The notes below the pieces were generated by a model. The model was not told where the DNA came from. It saw nothing but the letters and a program-made list of their open reading frames with translations, and made no database searches. Shown piece by piece: positions 26,909 to 36,138 of a stretch of 64,000 bases of DNA; position 1 is the first letter of the stretch, and every line of letters begins with the position of its first letter. Source of the stretch: Comamonas avium. Lineage in GTDB: Bacteria; Pseudomonadota; Gammaproteobacteria; Burkholderiales; Burkholderiaceae_C. A program made the translations under genes and the position numbers. The stretch is from assembly GCF_014836675.1 (NCBI RefSeq), contig NZ_JACSQK010000004.1, forward strand, positions 310,001 through 374,000, read 5' to 3'.

Positions 26909-27973
26909 TTAAGCGGAACGCTCGCCCAGACAAATGCCGATATCACGCGCCATGGTCAGCAATGGGTGGTCTGGCGCAATTTTTCGCTGAGTATTGGCAA
27001 CCGTGGCAATTTCTACGCTGCCAATCTGCCCGTTCTGTAGCGTTACCATTCGGCCAAACTGCCCGGCCAGCACCAATTGCGCAGCATGGTGCCCAAACTG
27101 GGTGGCCAACACCCGGTCAAATGGCGTAGGGTCTCCACCACGCTGCACATGACCAAGGACGGTGGTGCGCACTTCGCTTTTCAAATGTGGCTGCAACCGC
27201 TCTCGCAGCACATGGCCTACGCCGCCCAGGCGCACGGGGTCAGGGCTGTGTGCAATGGTTTCCCGTACTGTCAGGCTTTGCCCGCTTTCCTTGGCACCCT
27301 CACCAATGCAGATGATGGTGTAACGCTGGCGCTGCTCACGGGCCTTGCATACGTCAATGATGGCTTGCAGGTCATAGTCGATTTCAGGCAGCAAGATGAT
27401 GTCGGCCGCACCGGCCACACCAGCTTCCAGAGCCAGCCACCCCGCATTGCGGCCCATGGTCTCCACAATCATCACGCGGTGGTGGCTGTTGGCCGTACTC
27501 TCGATGCGGCGCAGGGCTTCGGTAGCGGTGGCCACAGCTGTGTCAAAACCAAAGCTGCGCTCGCAGTTGGCAATGTCGTTGTCAATGGTCTTTGGCACGC
27601 CGACGCACTGCATGCCCACCGCATTCGCCAGCCCGTAGGCCAGGCTCATGGTGCCGTCGCCCCCGATAGCGACCACCACATCCAGACCCAGCGACTGCAC
27701 ATTGCGCTTGACCTGTGCCAGCGTCTCTGTGCTTTTGAGTGGATTGGCGCTGTTGCTGGTACCCAAAATGGTGCCGCCAATGTGCAAGATGCCAGAGACT
27801 TCATCCCAAGACAGAGGCTTTACACGGGGTGTTTCCCCCATCAGACCTTCAAAACCGTCTGCAATGCCAATAACGGCACATTGACCTTGGCTGATCAGTG
27901 ATTTGGTGACCGCACGGATCACCGCATTCAAACCGGGGCAATCGCCCCCCCCAGTCAGCACACCAACGCGCAT
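26909..27973 (-). CDS. pfkA: 6-phosphofructokinase
   Basis: A 354-residue PfkA-superfamily enzyme phosphorylating fructose 6-phosphate. VGVLTGGGDCPGLNAVIRAV is the N-terminal phosphate loop; IGGDGTMSLAYGL and GVPKTIDNDI form the active site. GGDGT keeps the Gly of ATP-dependent enzymes while PKTIDND has the Lys found in PPi-dependent and group III enzymes, a combination known in actinobacterial ATP-PFKs. ATP use is therefore likely but not certain. GGAG precedes the ATG at 27973. It is a single-gene unit with its own terminator. Confidence 0.93.
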   Translation of the reverse strand: MRVGVLTGGGDCPGLNAVIRAVTKSLISQGQCAVIGIADGFEGLMGETPRVKPLSWDEVSGILHIGGTILGTSNSANPLKSTETLAQVKRNVQSLGLDVVVAIGGDGTMSLAYGLANAVGMQCVGVPKTIDNDIANCERSFGFDTAVATATEALRRIESTANSHHRVMIVETMGRNAGWLALEAGVAGAADIILLPEIDYDLQAIIDVCKAREQRQRYTIICIGEGAKESGQSLTVRETIAHSPDPVRLGGVGHVLRERLQPHLKSEVRTTVLGHVQRGGDPTPFDRVLATQFGHHAAQLVLAGQFGRMVTLQNGQIGSVEIATVANTQRKIAPDHPLLTMARDIGICLGERSA

Positions 27974-28074
27974 GAGCTTCTCCTCGTTCTTGCAGACTTG
28001 ACCTTCAGGCTGTTTGCCTGAAACCAAAAAATCGGATCATCCCACGTTCCCTCGGGCAGATAGTTCCCCATCCA

Positions 28075-28107
28075 TAAAAAAAGGCCAGACTCGATGTCTG
28101 GCCTTTA
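28075..28107 (-). terminator. intrinsic terminator of the GMC dehydrogenase operon
   Basis: On the - strand: AAGGCCAGAC-ATCGA-GTCTGGCCTT then a run of T, about 50 bases after the cytochrome stop. Confidence 0.95.
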
Positions 28108-28157
28108 TGAGTGGCAGCGTTACCGCTGAAGCTCATCTATCACGCGCTTGCAACAAC

Positions 28158-29525
28158 TCAATGTGCAGCAAGCGATTGCACTTTTTGGCGCACCTTAGCC
28201 ACATCGCGGGCACTGACCTGCGACGCCTGGTTGCCCCAGCCCTTGCGCAGGAAGCTTGCCAACTGAGCCACTTCGTCGTCGGTGAGACGATCGGCGTAGC
28301 CTTGCATGACCAGATGCATGGGGCGGCGATCCGTTGCAGGAGAAGAAGCACCCTTCAAAATCACCGAGATCAGCGGGCTGGCATCTTTGCCCAGCACCAT
28401 GGCATTGCCTTGCAGCTCAGGAAAAATCTCAGCGGCACCCTTACCGCTGACAAAGTGGCAGGCAGCGCAATTGTCCAGATACAGGCGGGCACCCAGAGAC
28501 ATATCTGGTGATGCAGAGGTCAGTAGTTTGGCGGTAGCTTGACCAGCTTCGTCCGCAGGCAGTGGCGGCATGCTGTGAGGCCCGGGTGTAGCCACTTGTG
28601 CGGATACTGCTTGCACGGACTGGCCATCCATGCTCTTGAGGAACACGGCCATGGCATTCAAGTCCGCATCGCTCATGTACTGCATCGAATGTTCGACAAC
28701 CAAAGCCATCTCACCATTGGCCACAGCGTGCGCATTGCGACCTGCGCCCAGATAGGCTGCAATTTCTGACGCTGGCCATGTCTGGACCCGGGCATCTTTG
28801 CCACGCAGCGCTGGGGCATTCCAGCCATCCACCATGCCGCCTGTCAGGAAGTTGGCGTCAGACACAGTAGTACCGTTTTGCGCCATGAGCGGCGTGCGTG
28901 GACTGTGGCAGGCCGCGCAGTGACCCGCACCTTCCACCAGGTACTGACCACGGATCTGCTGATCATCCCCTGCCATGGGCTTGAAGTCAGCTTGGCCAGA
29001 CAGCGCCAGCCAGTTCCATGCACGGATACCAAAGCGCATGTTGAAAGGAAAGCTGAGGCTGGTGGCCTGTACTTCGTTCTTCACCGGAGCCACTTCGGTC
29101 TGCAGGTAGTCGAACAACGCTCGGATGTCGCCTTCCTTCATGAAGCGGTAGTTCTCATACGGCATGGCTGGGTACAGCTGCTGACCGTGGCCACCCACGC
29201 CATCCACCATCGCAGTGCGGAACTGCTCCAGTGTCCAGTTGCCGATACCAGTTTCTTTGTCTGGCGTGATGTTGGAAGCCCAGATGGTTCCCATGGGGCT
29301 TTCAATGCCACGCCCTCCTGCAAAAGGCTCACCGCCTTTGGCTGTGTGACAGGCAAAGCAGTCACCGGCGCGCATGACGTACTCACCGCGGCCGGCCTCT
29401 GCCTTCCAGTCAGCGGGCAAAACTTCGTTCGCGCCCGAGGGCTTGAACGGGGCATAGGCCAGCGCTAGCGCCGCGATGATGCCAAGAACAATCAATGCAA
29501 TCAGAATGCTGAGGTATTTTTTCAT
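28158..29525 (-). CDS. triheme cytochrome c subunit of GMC-type membrane dehydrogenase
   Basis: A 455-residue periplasmic protein anchored by an N-terminal helix (LSILIALIVLGIIAALALAY). Three CxxCH heme sites are visible: CFACH (56-60), CAACH in GAGHCAACHSPR, and CAACH in DNCAACHFVSG. This matches the cytochrome subunit of gluconate, 2-ketogluconate, sorbitol or fructose dehydrogenases and of alcohol dehydrogenase, which passes electrons to ubiquinone or a terminal oxidase. It is the last gene of a three-gene operon after the small subunit and flavoprotein. The substrate cannot be told from this subunit. Confidence 0.93.
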   Translation of the reverse strand: MKKYLSILIALIVLGIIAALALAYAPFKPSGANEVLPADWKAEAGRGEYVMRAGDCFACHTAKGGEPFAGGRGIESPMGTIWASNITPDKETGIGNWTLEQFRTAMVDGVGGHGQQLYPAMPYENYRFMKEGDIRALFDYLQTEVAPVKNEVQATSLSFPFNMRFGIRAWNWLALSGQADFKPMAGDDQQIRGQYLVEGAGHCAACHSPRTPLMAQNGTTVSDANFLTGGMVDGWNAPALRGKDARVQTWPASEIAAYLGAGRNAHAVANGEMALVVEHSMQYMSDADLNAMAVFLKSMDGQSVQAVSAQVATPGPHSMPPLPADEAGQATAKLLTSASPDMSLGARLYLDNCAACHFVSGKGAAEIFPELQGNAMVLGKDASPLISVILKGASSPATDRRPMHLVMQGYADRLTDDEVAQLASFLRKGWGNQASQVSARDVAKVRQKVQSLAAH

Positions 29526-29538
29526 CGTGTGCTCCCCC

Positions 29539-31308
29539 TCAGACCAGCGGACGTGGGTTTTTCAGATACATCGTGCGGATGGCGTGCAGCGTCCAGTACG
29601 CCAGGCCACCCACCATGCCGGTGGGGTTGTACTGGGTGTTCTGTACAAAGTTACCGGCACCAAAGACAAACACGTTGTGCTTGTCCCAGGCCTGGCAGTA
29701 ACGGTTCACCACACCTTCGAGAGGGCTCTCAGACATGATGTGTCCACCAGTGTTGTGCGTGGTCTGGTAGGGGCGCACGTCAAACTTGGCACCAATGTTC
29801 TTGAAGCCCGACTGCAGCAGATCCGGCTTCATCGCATGACCGACTTCCTCGGCCTTGCTCTTTTGGTACTGGGTCATCTTCAGGTCGTTGTCCTGCCAGT
29901 TGAAGGTCATGCGCATCAGTGGACGGCCATGCGGATCCTTGTAGGTGGGGTCCAGATCCAGGTGATTGACGCGGTAGGACATGTGCGATCCGTGGGTACC
30001 GATCGACATCGAGTGGCCATACCACTCGCCAATGCCCTTCTTCCAGCCTGCACCCCAGCCCGGTGTGCCCTTGGGCAAAGGCATGGAACGGATAGGCTGA
30101 CCATTCATCGCGCCAACGCGCCAGTAGGCGCCACCGATGAATCCCAGCTTGCCGAAGTCGTTCTGGTTGACACCGTAGTCATCGATGCACATACCGTTGG
30201 AGCCGTGCGCAATGAAGGGGTTGAAGTTGTCTTCCTTGAAGAACAGGGTCACACCACCATTCATCTGGTAGGCGTAATTCTTGCCAGTGACACCCTTGTT
30301 AGTCTTGGGATCGTAGGGTTCACCAATGCCGGACACCAGCATCAGGTGCACGTTGTTCAACTGGTAAGACGACAAAATCACCAGATCTGCAGGCTGGAAC
30401 ACTTCTTCTTGCTTGACAGCGTCAAAGTACGTCACACCGGTCGCCGTCTTGCCGTCGGCAGCGGTTTCCACACGCAGCACTTCGCAGTGCGTGCGGTAAG
30501 AAAAATTAGGCTTGCGCTTGAGGGCATCCAGCACCGCAGTCTGGGGCGATGACTTGGAGTACTGGTAGCAACCGTAGCGCTCGCAGAAACCACAAAAGTT
30601 GCAAGGCGCCATCTGCATGCCGTAAGGGTTCACATACGATGTGGATGCAATGCCTGCCGGTGCGGGAAATGGGTGCAGCCCCATGTTCTTGGCTGTGGCT
30701 GCAAACTTGCTGGAGTCATAAGTCGTACCCAGTGCAGGCATGGGGTACTCTTTGGAGCGCCAGCCTTCAAACGGATTACCGCCAGGCTGAAGCTGGCCCT
30801 TGAGATTACCTGCCGTGCCAGACACGCCTGCCACTTCGTCAAACTGGGTGAAGTAGGGCTCCAGTTCATCGTAGGTAACGGGGTAATCCATCAGATTCAT
30901 ACCTTCCGGAATGATGGACTCACCCCAGCGCTCCTTCACATAGGAACGCAGTCGAATCTCCTGAGGCTGCGGGCGCCACAGCAAACCGTTCCAGTGCGTA
31001 CCCGCACCACCGACGCCGTTGGCAGGCAGGAAGGAGCCCATGGAACGGTAAGGCAAAGCAATTTCGCCATCGTTACGGCGCACCGTCACTGTCGCCTGAC
31101 GGGGGTGCTGCATGTTCTTCAAGCGCACGCCATAGGTCAGCTCGTCAATCTGATTGGGGTACTTGAACTCAGGCACCGTGTTCTGATCGCCGCCGCGCTC
31201 CAGCGCCACGATTTCCAGGCCTTCAGCAGCCAGCTCCATCCCGGCAATCGAGCCGGTCCATCCGAGGCCAACAATGACCACGTCTTTCTTTTTTTCAATG
31301 CGTGCCAT
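29539..31308 (-). CDS. GMC family FAD-dependent oxidoreductase, large subunit
   Basis: A 589-residue flavoprotein. VVIVGLGWTGSIAGMELAAE (about 10-29) is the dinucleotide-binding fold, followed by ALERGGD; VGGAGTHWNGLLWRPQP is the second FAD-contact region; the C-terminal part FGAGNFVQNTQYNPTGMVGG carries the GMC C-terminal flavin site. A Cys-rich stretch NFCGFCERYGC suggests an iron-sulfur cluster, as described for related FAD-glucose and fructose dehydrogenases. It belongs to the gluconate 2-dehydrogenase flavoprotein group. It starts three bases after the Tat-bearing small subunit; export as a complex by hitch-hiking is likely. Confidence 0.93.
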   Translation of the reverse strand: MARIEKKKDVVIVGLGWTGSIAGMELAAEGLEIVALERGGDQNTVPEFKYPNQIDELTYGVRLKNMQHPRQATVTVRRNDGEIALPYRSMGSFLPANGVGGAGTHWNGLLWRPQPQEIRLRSYVKERWGESIIPEGMNLMDYPVTYDELEPYFTQFDEVAGVSGTAGNLKGQLQPGGNPFEGWRSKEYPMPALGTTYDSSKFAATAKNMGLHPFPAPAGIASTSYVNPYGMQMAPCNFCGFCERYGCYQYSKSSPQTAVLDALKRKPNFSYRTHCEVLRVETAADGKTATGVTYFDAVKQEEVFQPADLVILSSYQLNNVHLMLVSGIGEPYDPKTNKGVTGKNYAYQMNGGVTLFFKEDNFNPFIAHGSNGMCIDDYGVNQNDFGKLGFIGGAYWRVGAMNGQPIRSMPLPKGTPGWGAGWKKGIGEWYGHSMSIGTHGSHMSYRVNHLDLDPTYKDPHGRPLMRMTFNWQDNDLKMTQYQKSKAEEVGHAMKPDLLQSGFKNIGAKFDVRPYQTTHNTGGHIMSESPLEGVVNRYCQAWDKHNVFVFGAGNFVQNTQYNPTGMVGGLAYWTLHAIRTMYLKNPRPLV

Positions 31309-31311
31309 GGT

Positions 31312-32010
31312 TTAAGCCCTTTCGCCCTTGATCGATACCGGACCCAGTGGGTACTTTCTGTTGTGCTGATCCACCCATTCGGCATAGCTGGCGCGTGCGC
31401 CGGGAAAACCGATGTACTTCCATGACTGCATGCGGAAATTTCCGCCATGCTGCGGGTCGGCGAAATAGCCTTCCTTGGTATTGGCCAGCAGGGTGGTGAA
31501 GAAGATGCTGAGCTCTGGCTCCAGCTTGATCTCGCCCTTTTGCAGAGCAGTCAAGGCTTCGTCCTGCTGCTCAGGTGCCAGGCTCTTGAACTCCTTGCCA
31601 AAGCGCTCTTTGCATGCAGCGTTGAACGCAGGGATCGCCTTGCGATACAGCTGCGCAGGGTTGAGCGGTGTTTGCCAGCCACGATCGGCGGTGGCTTGCG
31701 GATCGTGCGGACCTTGCATGTACCAGATGTCAGCATTCCCGTAGTAACCCACCAACTGGCGGTCAATGAACACTGGCACATGGGTTTCCAGGGCACCGGG
31801 GCCATCACCTTCAGACGGAATCAGGCGCGCGGTAGCCGCAAGCACGAAGTTCCACTCCTCGGGGGTAAAAAATTCAGGCTGGTACTTGTCCAGCTGAATC
31901 GGAGCTTCTTTGGAGTTGGCGTGAAAGGTCATCGCCATGCCAGTGAGTGCCACTCCTGCACCAGACGCCATCAAGAAAGTTCTACGACTTGGTGGGGAAA
32001 AGTTAGACAT
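31312..32010 (-). CDS. gluconate 2-dehydrogenase subunit 3 family protein (Tat-exported small subunit)
   Basis: A 232-residue protein with a twin-arginine signal, SRRTFLMASGAGVALTGMAM, and a mature domain with FFTPEEWNFVLAATARLIPSEGDGPGALE typical of the small subunit. Such subunits act as chaperone and Tat escort for the cofactor-bearing GMC subunit. It is the first gene of the operon small-large-cytochrome; the next start is three bases away. Upstream lies a long AT-rich non-coding stretch likely to hold the promoter. Confidence 0.92.
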   Translation of the reverse strand: MSNFSPPSRRTFLMASGAGVALTGMAMTFHANSKEAPIQLDKYQPEFFTPEEWNFVLAATARLIPSEGDGPGALETHVPVFIDRQLVGYYGNADIWYMQGPHDPQATADRGWQTPLNPAQLYRKAIPAFNAACKERFGKEFKSLAPEQQDEALTALQKGEIKLEPELSIFFTTLLANTKEGYFADPQHGGNFRMQSWKYIGFPGARASYAEWVDQHNRKYPLGPVSIKGERA

Positions 32011-32663
32011 TTTTCTATTCCTACATCACGTAAATATCGATCCAGCACGCCCATGTGTTTGAGGACTTCAAAATAAAAATCCCTCTTTAATTCAGTGCAT
32101 TGCATCGAATCAAAAAGGGAAATACTTTAAAAAACGGACATGCATCAACACAAAGTTCAAGCTTTTATTGAGCTATCTCACAATGTCTTAATGTTTCGAT
32201 GCTATGGATTTAGGTAAAGATTTGTTGGTCATCCCACACGCAACTGCAAGTGAGCCATGGTCTTTTATTGGAGCAAAAACATAGGGTTTACCATTAGATA
32301 TAAGACCTAAGACTCCCGACTCCCAACTGCTTGAAAAACTTGGGAATTCAATGAACGAATAACAAAAAAAAATGCTCTATAGATTGCTACCAACCCACCA
32401 CTTTTGTAGCTAGCGCTCTCTCAGATGGCTGTACAACGACACAACCTGCATGTCACACCTGTAGCAACGCAAACAAAATGCATATGCCTTGCGGACATGC
32501 ACCCTTCAGTCACTGAGGCGGATTGAAACCACCCTGCCACCACGTGAGCCGCGAGCCCTGCGTACACAGAAGGGATGTAAGGCTTGCACCCACCTAGTCA
32601 TGCAGACGAGCGACCAAAGTGTCCAGTCAAAGCTTTAAAAAAGCTGGGCAACATGACAAATCA
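32011..32663. other. long AT-rich non-coding region upstream of GMC operon
   Basis: About 650 bases with no credible gene on either strand, visibly more AT-rich than its neighbours. It contains short T and A tracts and one partial copy of the dispersed repeat (TGTAGCTAGCGCTCTC, 32405-32420). The promoter of the dehydrogenase operon must lie here on the - strand, but I cannot assign it with confidence. It may be a regulatory region, a decayed gene or a horizontal-transfer scar. Confidence 0.5.
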
Positions 32664-32702
32664 TAAAAAAATCCGCCAGCAAACAGTCGTTTGCGGCGGA
32701 TC
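32664..32702 (-). terminator. intrinsic terminator of nagZ
   Basis: On the - strand: ATCCGCC-GCAAAC, loop GACT, GTTTGC-T-GGCGGAT, then a T7 run. It lies just after the nagZ stop. Confidence 0.93.
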
Positions 32703-32727
32703 TTGAGGGGGCGTTTTATCCGGTGTA

Positions 32728-33822
32728 TCAGGGCAGCATGTCCAGCGCCTGCAGGTATGCCGGCTGCAGCATCAAATCTTCCCAAGGCTGGGGGACTGTC
32801 TCAGGCAATAGCGAGACGCGGCGCGATTCAGAGTCCACATCCGGCACCCAGCGCCCAGAGCGCAGGGCGTCATCCATACCATCGAGCAATTCGTCCACAT
32901 GCTCGCCAAGACCCAGGCTCTGATTGCACAGCAGCACCATATCGCAGCCAGCATCCAGCGCGCGCAAAGCGGCTTCCGTGTAGCTGATGACCTGGCCATC
33001 AATGCGGCGTGCAGCTTCCATGCTCAGGTCATCACTGAAGATAGCGCCGTCATAGCGCAGCTCGCCGCGCAAAATGTCTTGCAACCAGGTTTTAGAAAAC
33101 CCCGCAGGCAAGGCATCCACCTTGGGGTAAATCACATGGGCAGGCATCACGGCGGTCAGAACGCTTGAGAGCCAGGGGTACGGCGCAGCATCTTCCGACA
33201 AAATCTTTTTGAGCTTGCGCTTGTCAACAGGCATGTCGACATGCGAGTCCGCTTTCACATGGCCATGCCCCGGAAAATGCTTGCCGCAATTTCCCATACC
33301 GGCTTGCAGCAGGCCATGCATCAGGCTTTTGGCCAAGGCCGCCACCACCCGCGGGTCACGGTGAAAACTGCGGTCACCAATGACGCTGCTTTCGCCATAG
33401 TCCAAATCCAGCACAGGAGTAAAGCTGAAATCCACGCCACAGGCGCGCAACTCGCTGCCCAGCACATAGCCAGCAGCAGTGGCAGTGTTCATGGCACGCA
33501 TGGCACCACTGCCTTTACGGCGTTTTTTACCGCTGCCATCATTCATCCACGTCTCGCCAAATGCACGCATGGGTGGAATGTGTGTAAACCCATCGGTGCG
33601 AAAGCGCTGCACGCGGCCACCCTCGTGGTCCACACAGATCAGCAAGTCATCTTTGACTGCCTTGATGTCAGCACACAGCTGCACCAGTTGGCCACGATCT
33701 TCCCAGTTGCGTGCAAACAAGATGATGCCGCCGACCAATGGGTGTGCAAGGCGGCTACGGTCCACATCGGTCAGGGCCTTACCTGCGATGTCGATGATGA
33801 GAGGCGCATGAAGTGCGGTCAT
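32728..33822 (-). CDS. nagZ: beta-N-acetylhexosaminidase (glycoside hydrolase family 3)
   Basis: A 364-residue cytoplasmic enzyme that removes N-acetylglucosamine from recycled muropeptides; in other bacteria its product affects AmpC induction. The conserved KHFPGHGHVKADSHV loop contains the catalytic His, and IFSDDLSMEAAR holds the nucleophile Asp. AAGG precedes the ATG at 33822. It ends the recO-pdxJ-acpS-nagZ run on the - strand, the usual betaproteobacterial order, and is followed by a terminator. Confidence 0.96.
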   Translation of the reverse strand: MTALHAPLIIDIAGKALTDVDRSRLAHPLVGGIILFARNWEDRGQLVQLCADIKAVKDDLLICVDHEGGRVQRFRTDGFTHIPPMRAFGETWMNDGSGKKRRKGSGAMRAMNTATAAGYVLGSELRACGVDFSFTPVLDLDYGESSVIGDRSFHRDPRVVAALAKSLMHGLLQAGMGNCGKHFPGHGHVKADSHVDMPVDKRKLKKILSEDAAPYPWLSSVLTAVMPAHVIYPKVDALPAGFSKTWLQDILRGELRYDGAIFSDDLSMEAARRIDGQVISYTEAALRALDAGCDMVLLCNQSLGLGEHVDELLDGMDDALRSGRWVPDVDSESRRVSLLPETVPQPWEDLMLQPAYLQALDMLP

Positions 33823-33963
33823 AGGTGCTTACCTTGTTGAAGGAGGCATTCCTGCCTCCTCAATGCTGCAAAACCACAAGTATGACCGCGATGCGTGACT
33901 CGCTATTTGTGCGATATGCACAAGCTGCCAATTTCACACACCTGCCATGTGATGCCGCGCCAC

Positions 33964-34362
33964 TCAATCTGCCTTGCGCTCCACCACGCAAAAGCTGGCG
34001 GCATATTCGCTTTCATCGGTCATGGTGATGTGCACGCTCAAACCACGCGCTTCAAACCAGTCACGCATCGCACCGTAGAGCACGATGGTTGGCTGCCCAC
34101 TGGGCAGATTGGCAATTTCGCAACTGCGCCACGTCATGGGCATTGTCATGCCCAAGCCAATCGCCTTGCTGAAGGCCTCTTTGGCAGAAAAACGGGTCGC
34201 CAAATACTTAACGCCCCGCTCAGGCCAGCGAGCACTGCGCAAGCGCCATATGGCCAGTTCGTTGGTGGTGAGCACTTTTTCAGCAAAGCGATCACCATGG
34301 CGCTCCAAGCTGGCGCGTATGCGGCGAACATCACAGATGTCGGTGCCAATACCGTAAATCAT
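33964..34362 (-). CDS. acpS: holo-[acyl-carrier-protein] synthase
   Basis: A 132-residue phosphopantetheinyl transferase that activates the acyl carrier protein at its serine. [15 protein letters not shown] carries the metal-binding Asp, and [14 protein letters not shown] holds the catalytic Glu-Ala-Lys motif. It lies between pdxJ and nagZ, the same place as in many proteobacteria. Its substrate AcpP is encoded at 46551-46790. Confidence 0.96.
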   Translation of the reverse strand: MIYGIGTDICDVRRIRASLERHGDRFAEKVLTTNELAIWRLRSARWPERGVKYLATRFSAKEAFSKAIGLGMTMPMTWRSCEIANLPSGQPTIVLYGAMRDWFEARGLSVHITMTDESEYAASFCVVERKAD

Positions 34363-34395
34363 AATTACAAGCCGAATCAGGCTCTACCGCTCACA

Positions 34396-34413
34396 CAGTA
34401 AGCGTTAGTAGCT
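34396..34413. repeat. dispersed intergenic repeat, single arm
   Basis: The reverse complement AGCTACTAACGCTTACTG matches the left arm at 1445-1462 in 17 of 18 bases. It lies between pdxJ and acpS. Confidence 0.6.
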
Positions 34414-34425
34414 CACCTTTTAAAA

Positions 34426-35208
34426 TCAACCGCGTTGCGCCATGCCTTGATCAATGCACGCTTGGTAGGCTTTGACCGTAGCGGCATATCCGAGTTCCAA
34501 AGCGTCAGCAATCAACGCGTGACCAATAGAGACTTCAGCCACACCGGGCACCTGCGCAACAAAAGCAGCAAGGTTTTCGCGGTTCAAGTCATGCCCGGCA
34601 TTCACCTGCAGCCCGGCATCCAAAGCCGCTTGCGCTGCCTGCGCATAGATGGACAGCTGGTGGGCTTGGTCTGCAGTGCCCCATGCGGCGGCAAAGGGTT
34701 CGGTGTACAGCTCAACACGGTCAGCGCCAATGTCTTTGGCTGCAGCCATTTGCGCAGGTATGGGGTCCATAAAAAGGCTGACACGCACGCCCAGTGCCTT
34801 GCATTCGGCAATCAGTGGCTGCAGACGCTGAGCATCTTGCGGAAAGCTCCAGCCATGGTCACTGGTGAACTGGTCTTCGCTGTCGGGCACAAACGTGGCC
34901 TGGTGAGGCTTCACATTGCGAATGAAGTCCATCAGGTTCTGCGTGGGATTGCCTTCAATATTGAACTCAGCCTGCGGCCACGCTTTCATCAGTTCGGCCA
35001 GCTCATACACGTCGGCACCACGAATGTGGCGCTCATCGGGACGGGGGTGAATGGTGATGCCCTGCGCACCCGCCTGCAGGCACAGCAGCGACGCACGCGT
35101 AACTGATGGGATCCCCAAGTGACGCGTATTGCGCACCAGGGCGACCTTATTGACATTCACGGACAGTGCCGTGCGCTGGTAGGCGTGGGAAGAAGTAGAA
35201 GCGGTCAT
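34426..35208 (-). CDS. pdxJ: pyridoxine 5'-phosphate synthase
   Basis: A 260-residue TIM-barrel enzyme that makes pyridoxine 5'-phosphate from 1-deoxyxylulose 5-phosphate and aminoacetone phosphate. [35 protein letters not shown] and [10 protein letters not shown] are family motifs. The ATG at 35208 overlaps the recO stop as ATGA, which supports this start over an upstream in-frame codon at 35262. The recO-pdxJ-acpS coupling is classical. Confidence 0.97.
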   Translation of the reverse strand: MTASTSSHAYQRTALSVNVNKVALVRNTRHLGIPSVTRASLLCLQAGAQGITIHPRPDERHIRGADVYELAELMKAWPQAEFNIEGNPTQNLMDFIRNVKPHQATFVPDSEDQFTSDHGWSFPQDAQRLQPLIAECKALGVRVSLFMDPIPAQMAAAKDIGADRVELYTEPFAAAWGTADQAHQLSIYAQAAQAALDAGLQVNAGHDLNRENLAAFVAQVPGVAEVSIGHALIADALELGYAATVKAYQACIDQGMAQRG

Positions 35209-35969
35209 AGCGTTTGCAAATCCATCATCAACTGTCGGGTTCGAAGCAGCGGGCTGCCGCAATGGTATTGCAGCAAATGGCGCAGCTGCGGCTTCAATGC
35301 CGATGCCACTGCAGCACAGGCACGCACAGCGGCTGGGTAAGCACCATCACTCTGATCCAGCGCATGCATCAGTTGCGTCCACTGAAGACCAGTAAGCGCA
35401 GCACGATCGACCTCCAGCGCTGGGCGAAGCCCCATCTCGGGCACCAGCACATAGCTGGCGTCAGGCTGCAAGGGCTGCAGAGTTAATGTTTCCTCATGAA
35501 GTGACGGCAGCAGGCCTAGCTCACGCAGCAAAATCAACTCAAACGCACGCAGCACAGGCTCAATCACTTCACCTTGCTGTGTGGCCAGCAGTTTGACTAC
35601 GGCACCGTACACATCAAACAGGTAGGTATACGGATCATCTCTCGCCAGCAGGCGCATGAGCAATTCGTTGAGATACATGCCTGTGAGCAAGTTGTTGCCC
35701 ATGGGCATGATGTGCCCGCCAGCCCACTCAGCGCCCTTGAGCACATGAATGTCTGCATTGCCATCGCCCGATAAGGTGTAAGTCACATTCAGGGGCTGCA
35801 GCGCCAGCAGCACCGGCCGAAAGTTGGACGTGTGCTTTTTTGCACCCTTGGCCACCAGCGCAACCCGCCCTCGGTGGCGTGTGAAGACTTCCAGAATCAG
35901 ACTGGATTCGCTCCAGTTATATCGATGCAGGATGAAAGAGGGCTCTTCGCCCACACGCTTGGCGGCCAT
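35205..35969 (-). CDS. recO: DNA repair protein RecO
   Basis: A 254-residue recombination mediator with an N-terminal OB fold ([20 protein letters not shown]), a helical middle domain with [15 protein letters not shown], and a C-terminal tail. It works with RecF and RecR to load RecA on gapped DNA. The zinc-binding cysteines of some RecO proteins are not apparent. A terminator just upstream separates it from era, yet it translates into pdxJ by a four-base overlap. Confidence 0.94.
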   Translation of the reverse strand: MAAKRVGEEPSFILHRYNWSESSLILEVFTRHRGRVALVAKGAKKHTSNFRPVLLALQPLNVTYTLSGDGNADIHVLKGAEWAGGHIMPMGNNLLTGMYLNELLMRLLARDDPYTYLFDVYGAVVKLLATQQGEVIEPVLRAFELILLRELGLLPSLHEETLTLQPLQPDASYVLVPEMGLRPALEVDRAALTGLQWTQLMHALDQSDGAYPAAVRACAAVASALKPQLRHLLQYHCGSPLLRTRQLMMDLQTL

Positions 35970-35975
35970 AGGTGC

Positions 35976-36128
35976 TTAAAAACGGGAAAAGGCCTCAGAG
36001 AGACCTTTTGAAAAATCACGAGGCTTGAAGTGTCGCATAGCAACTGCCAAGACGCAGCGCAAGATCACAGTCAGTGCCAGCGCCACGGCAAGACCTTGCA
36101 GCCGAGTACCGGTAATTCCAGCCGGCAC
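35976..36128 (-). CDS. possible 50-residue membrane peptide
   Basis: Open frame from GTG at 36128, ten bases after the era stop, to the stop at 35976. It contains one plausible membrane helix (GLAVALALTVILRCVLAVA) and a basic tail. No clear Shine-Dalgarno is visible and its end runs through the era terminator, so it may be chance. I do not recognise a family. Confidence 0.22.
   Translation of the reverse strand: MPAGITGTRLQGLAVALALTVILRCVLAVAMRHFKPRDFSKGLSEAFSRF
35979..36009 (-). terminator. intrinsic terminator after era
   Basis: On the - strand: AAAAGGTCTC-TCT-GAGGCCTTTT, followed by CCCGTTTTT. It separates era from recO. Confidence 0.85.
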
Positions 36129-36138
36129 GACTTCGCAC

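Noticed and set aside
32011..32663. Possible tRNA or decayed gene in the long gap before the GMC operon
   Set aside because: No cloverleaf, no CCA end and no sustained reading frame found by eye on either strand.
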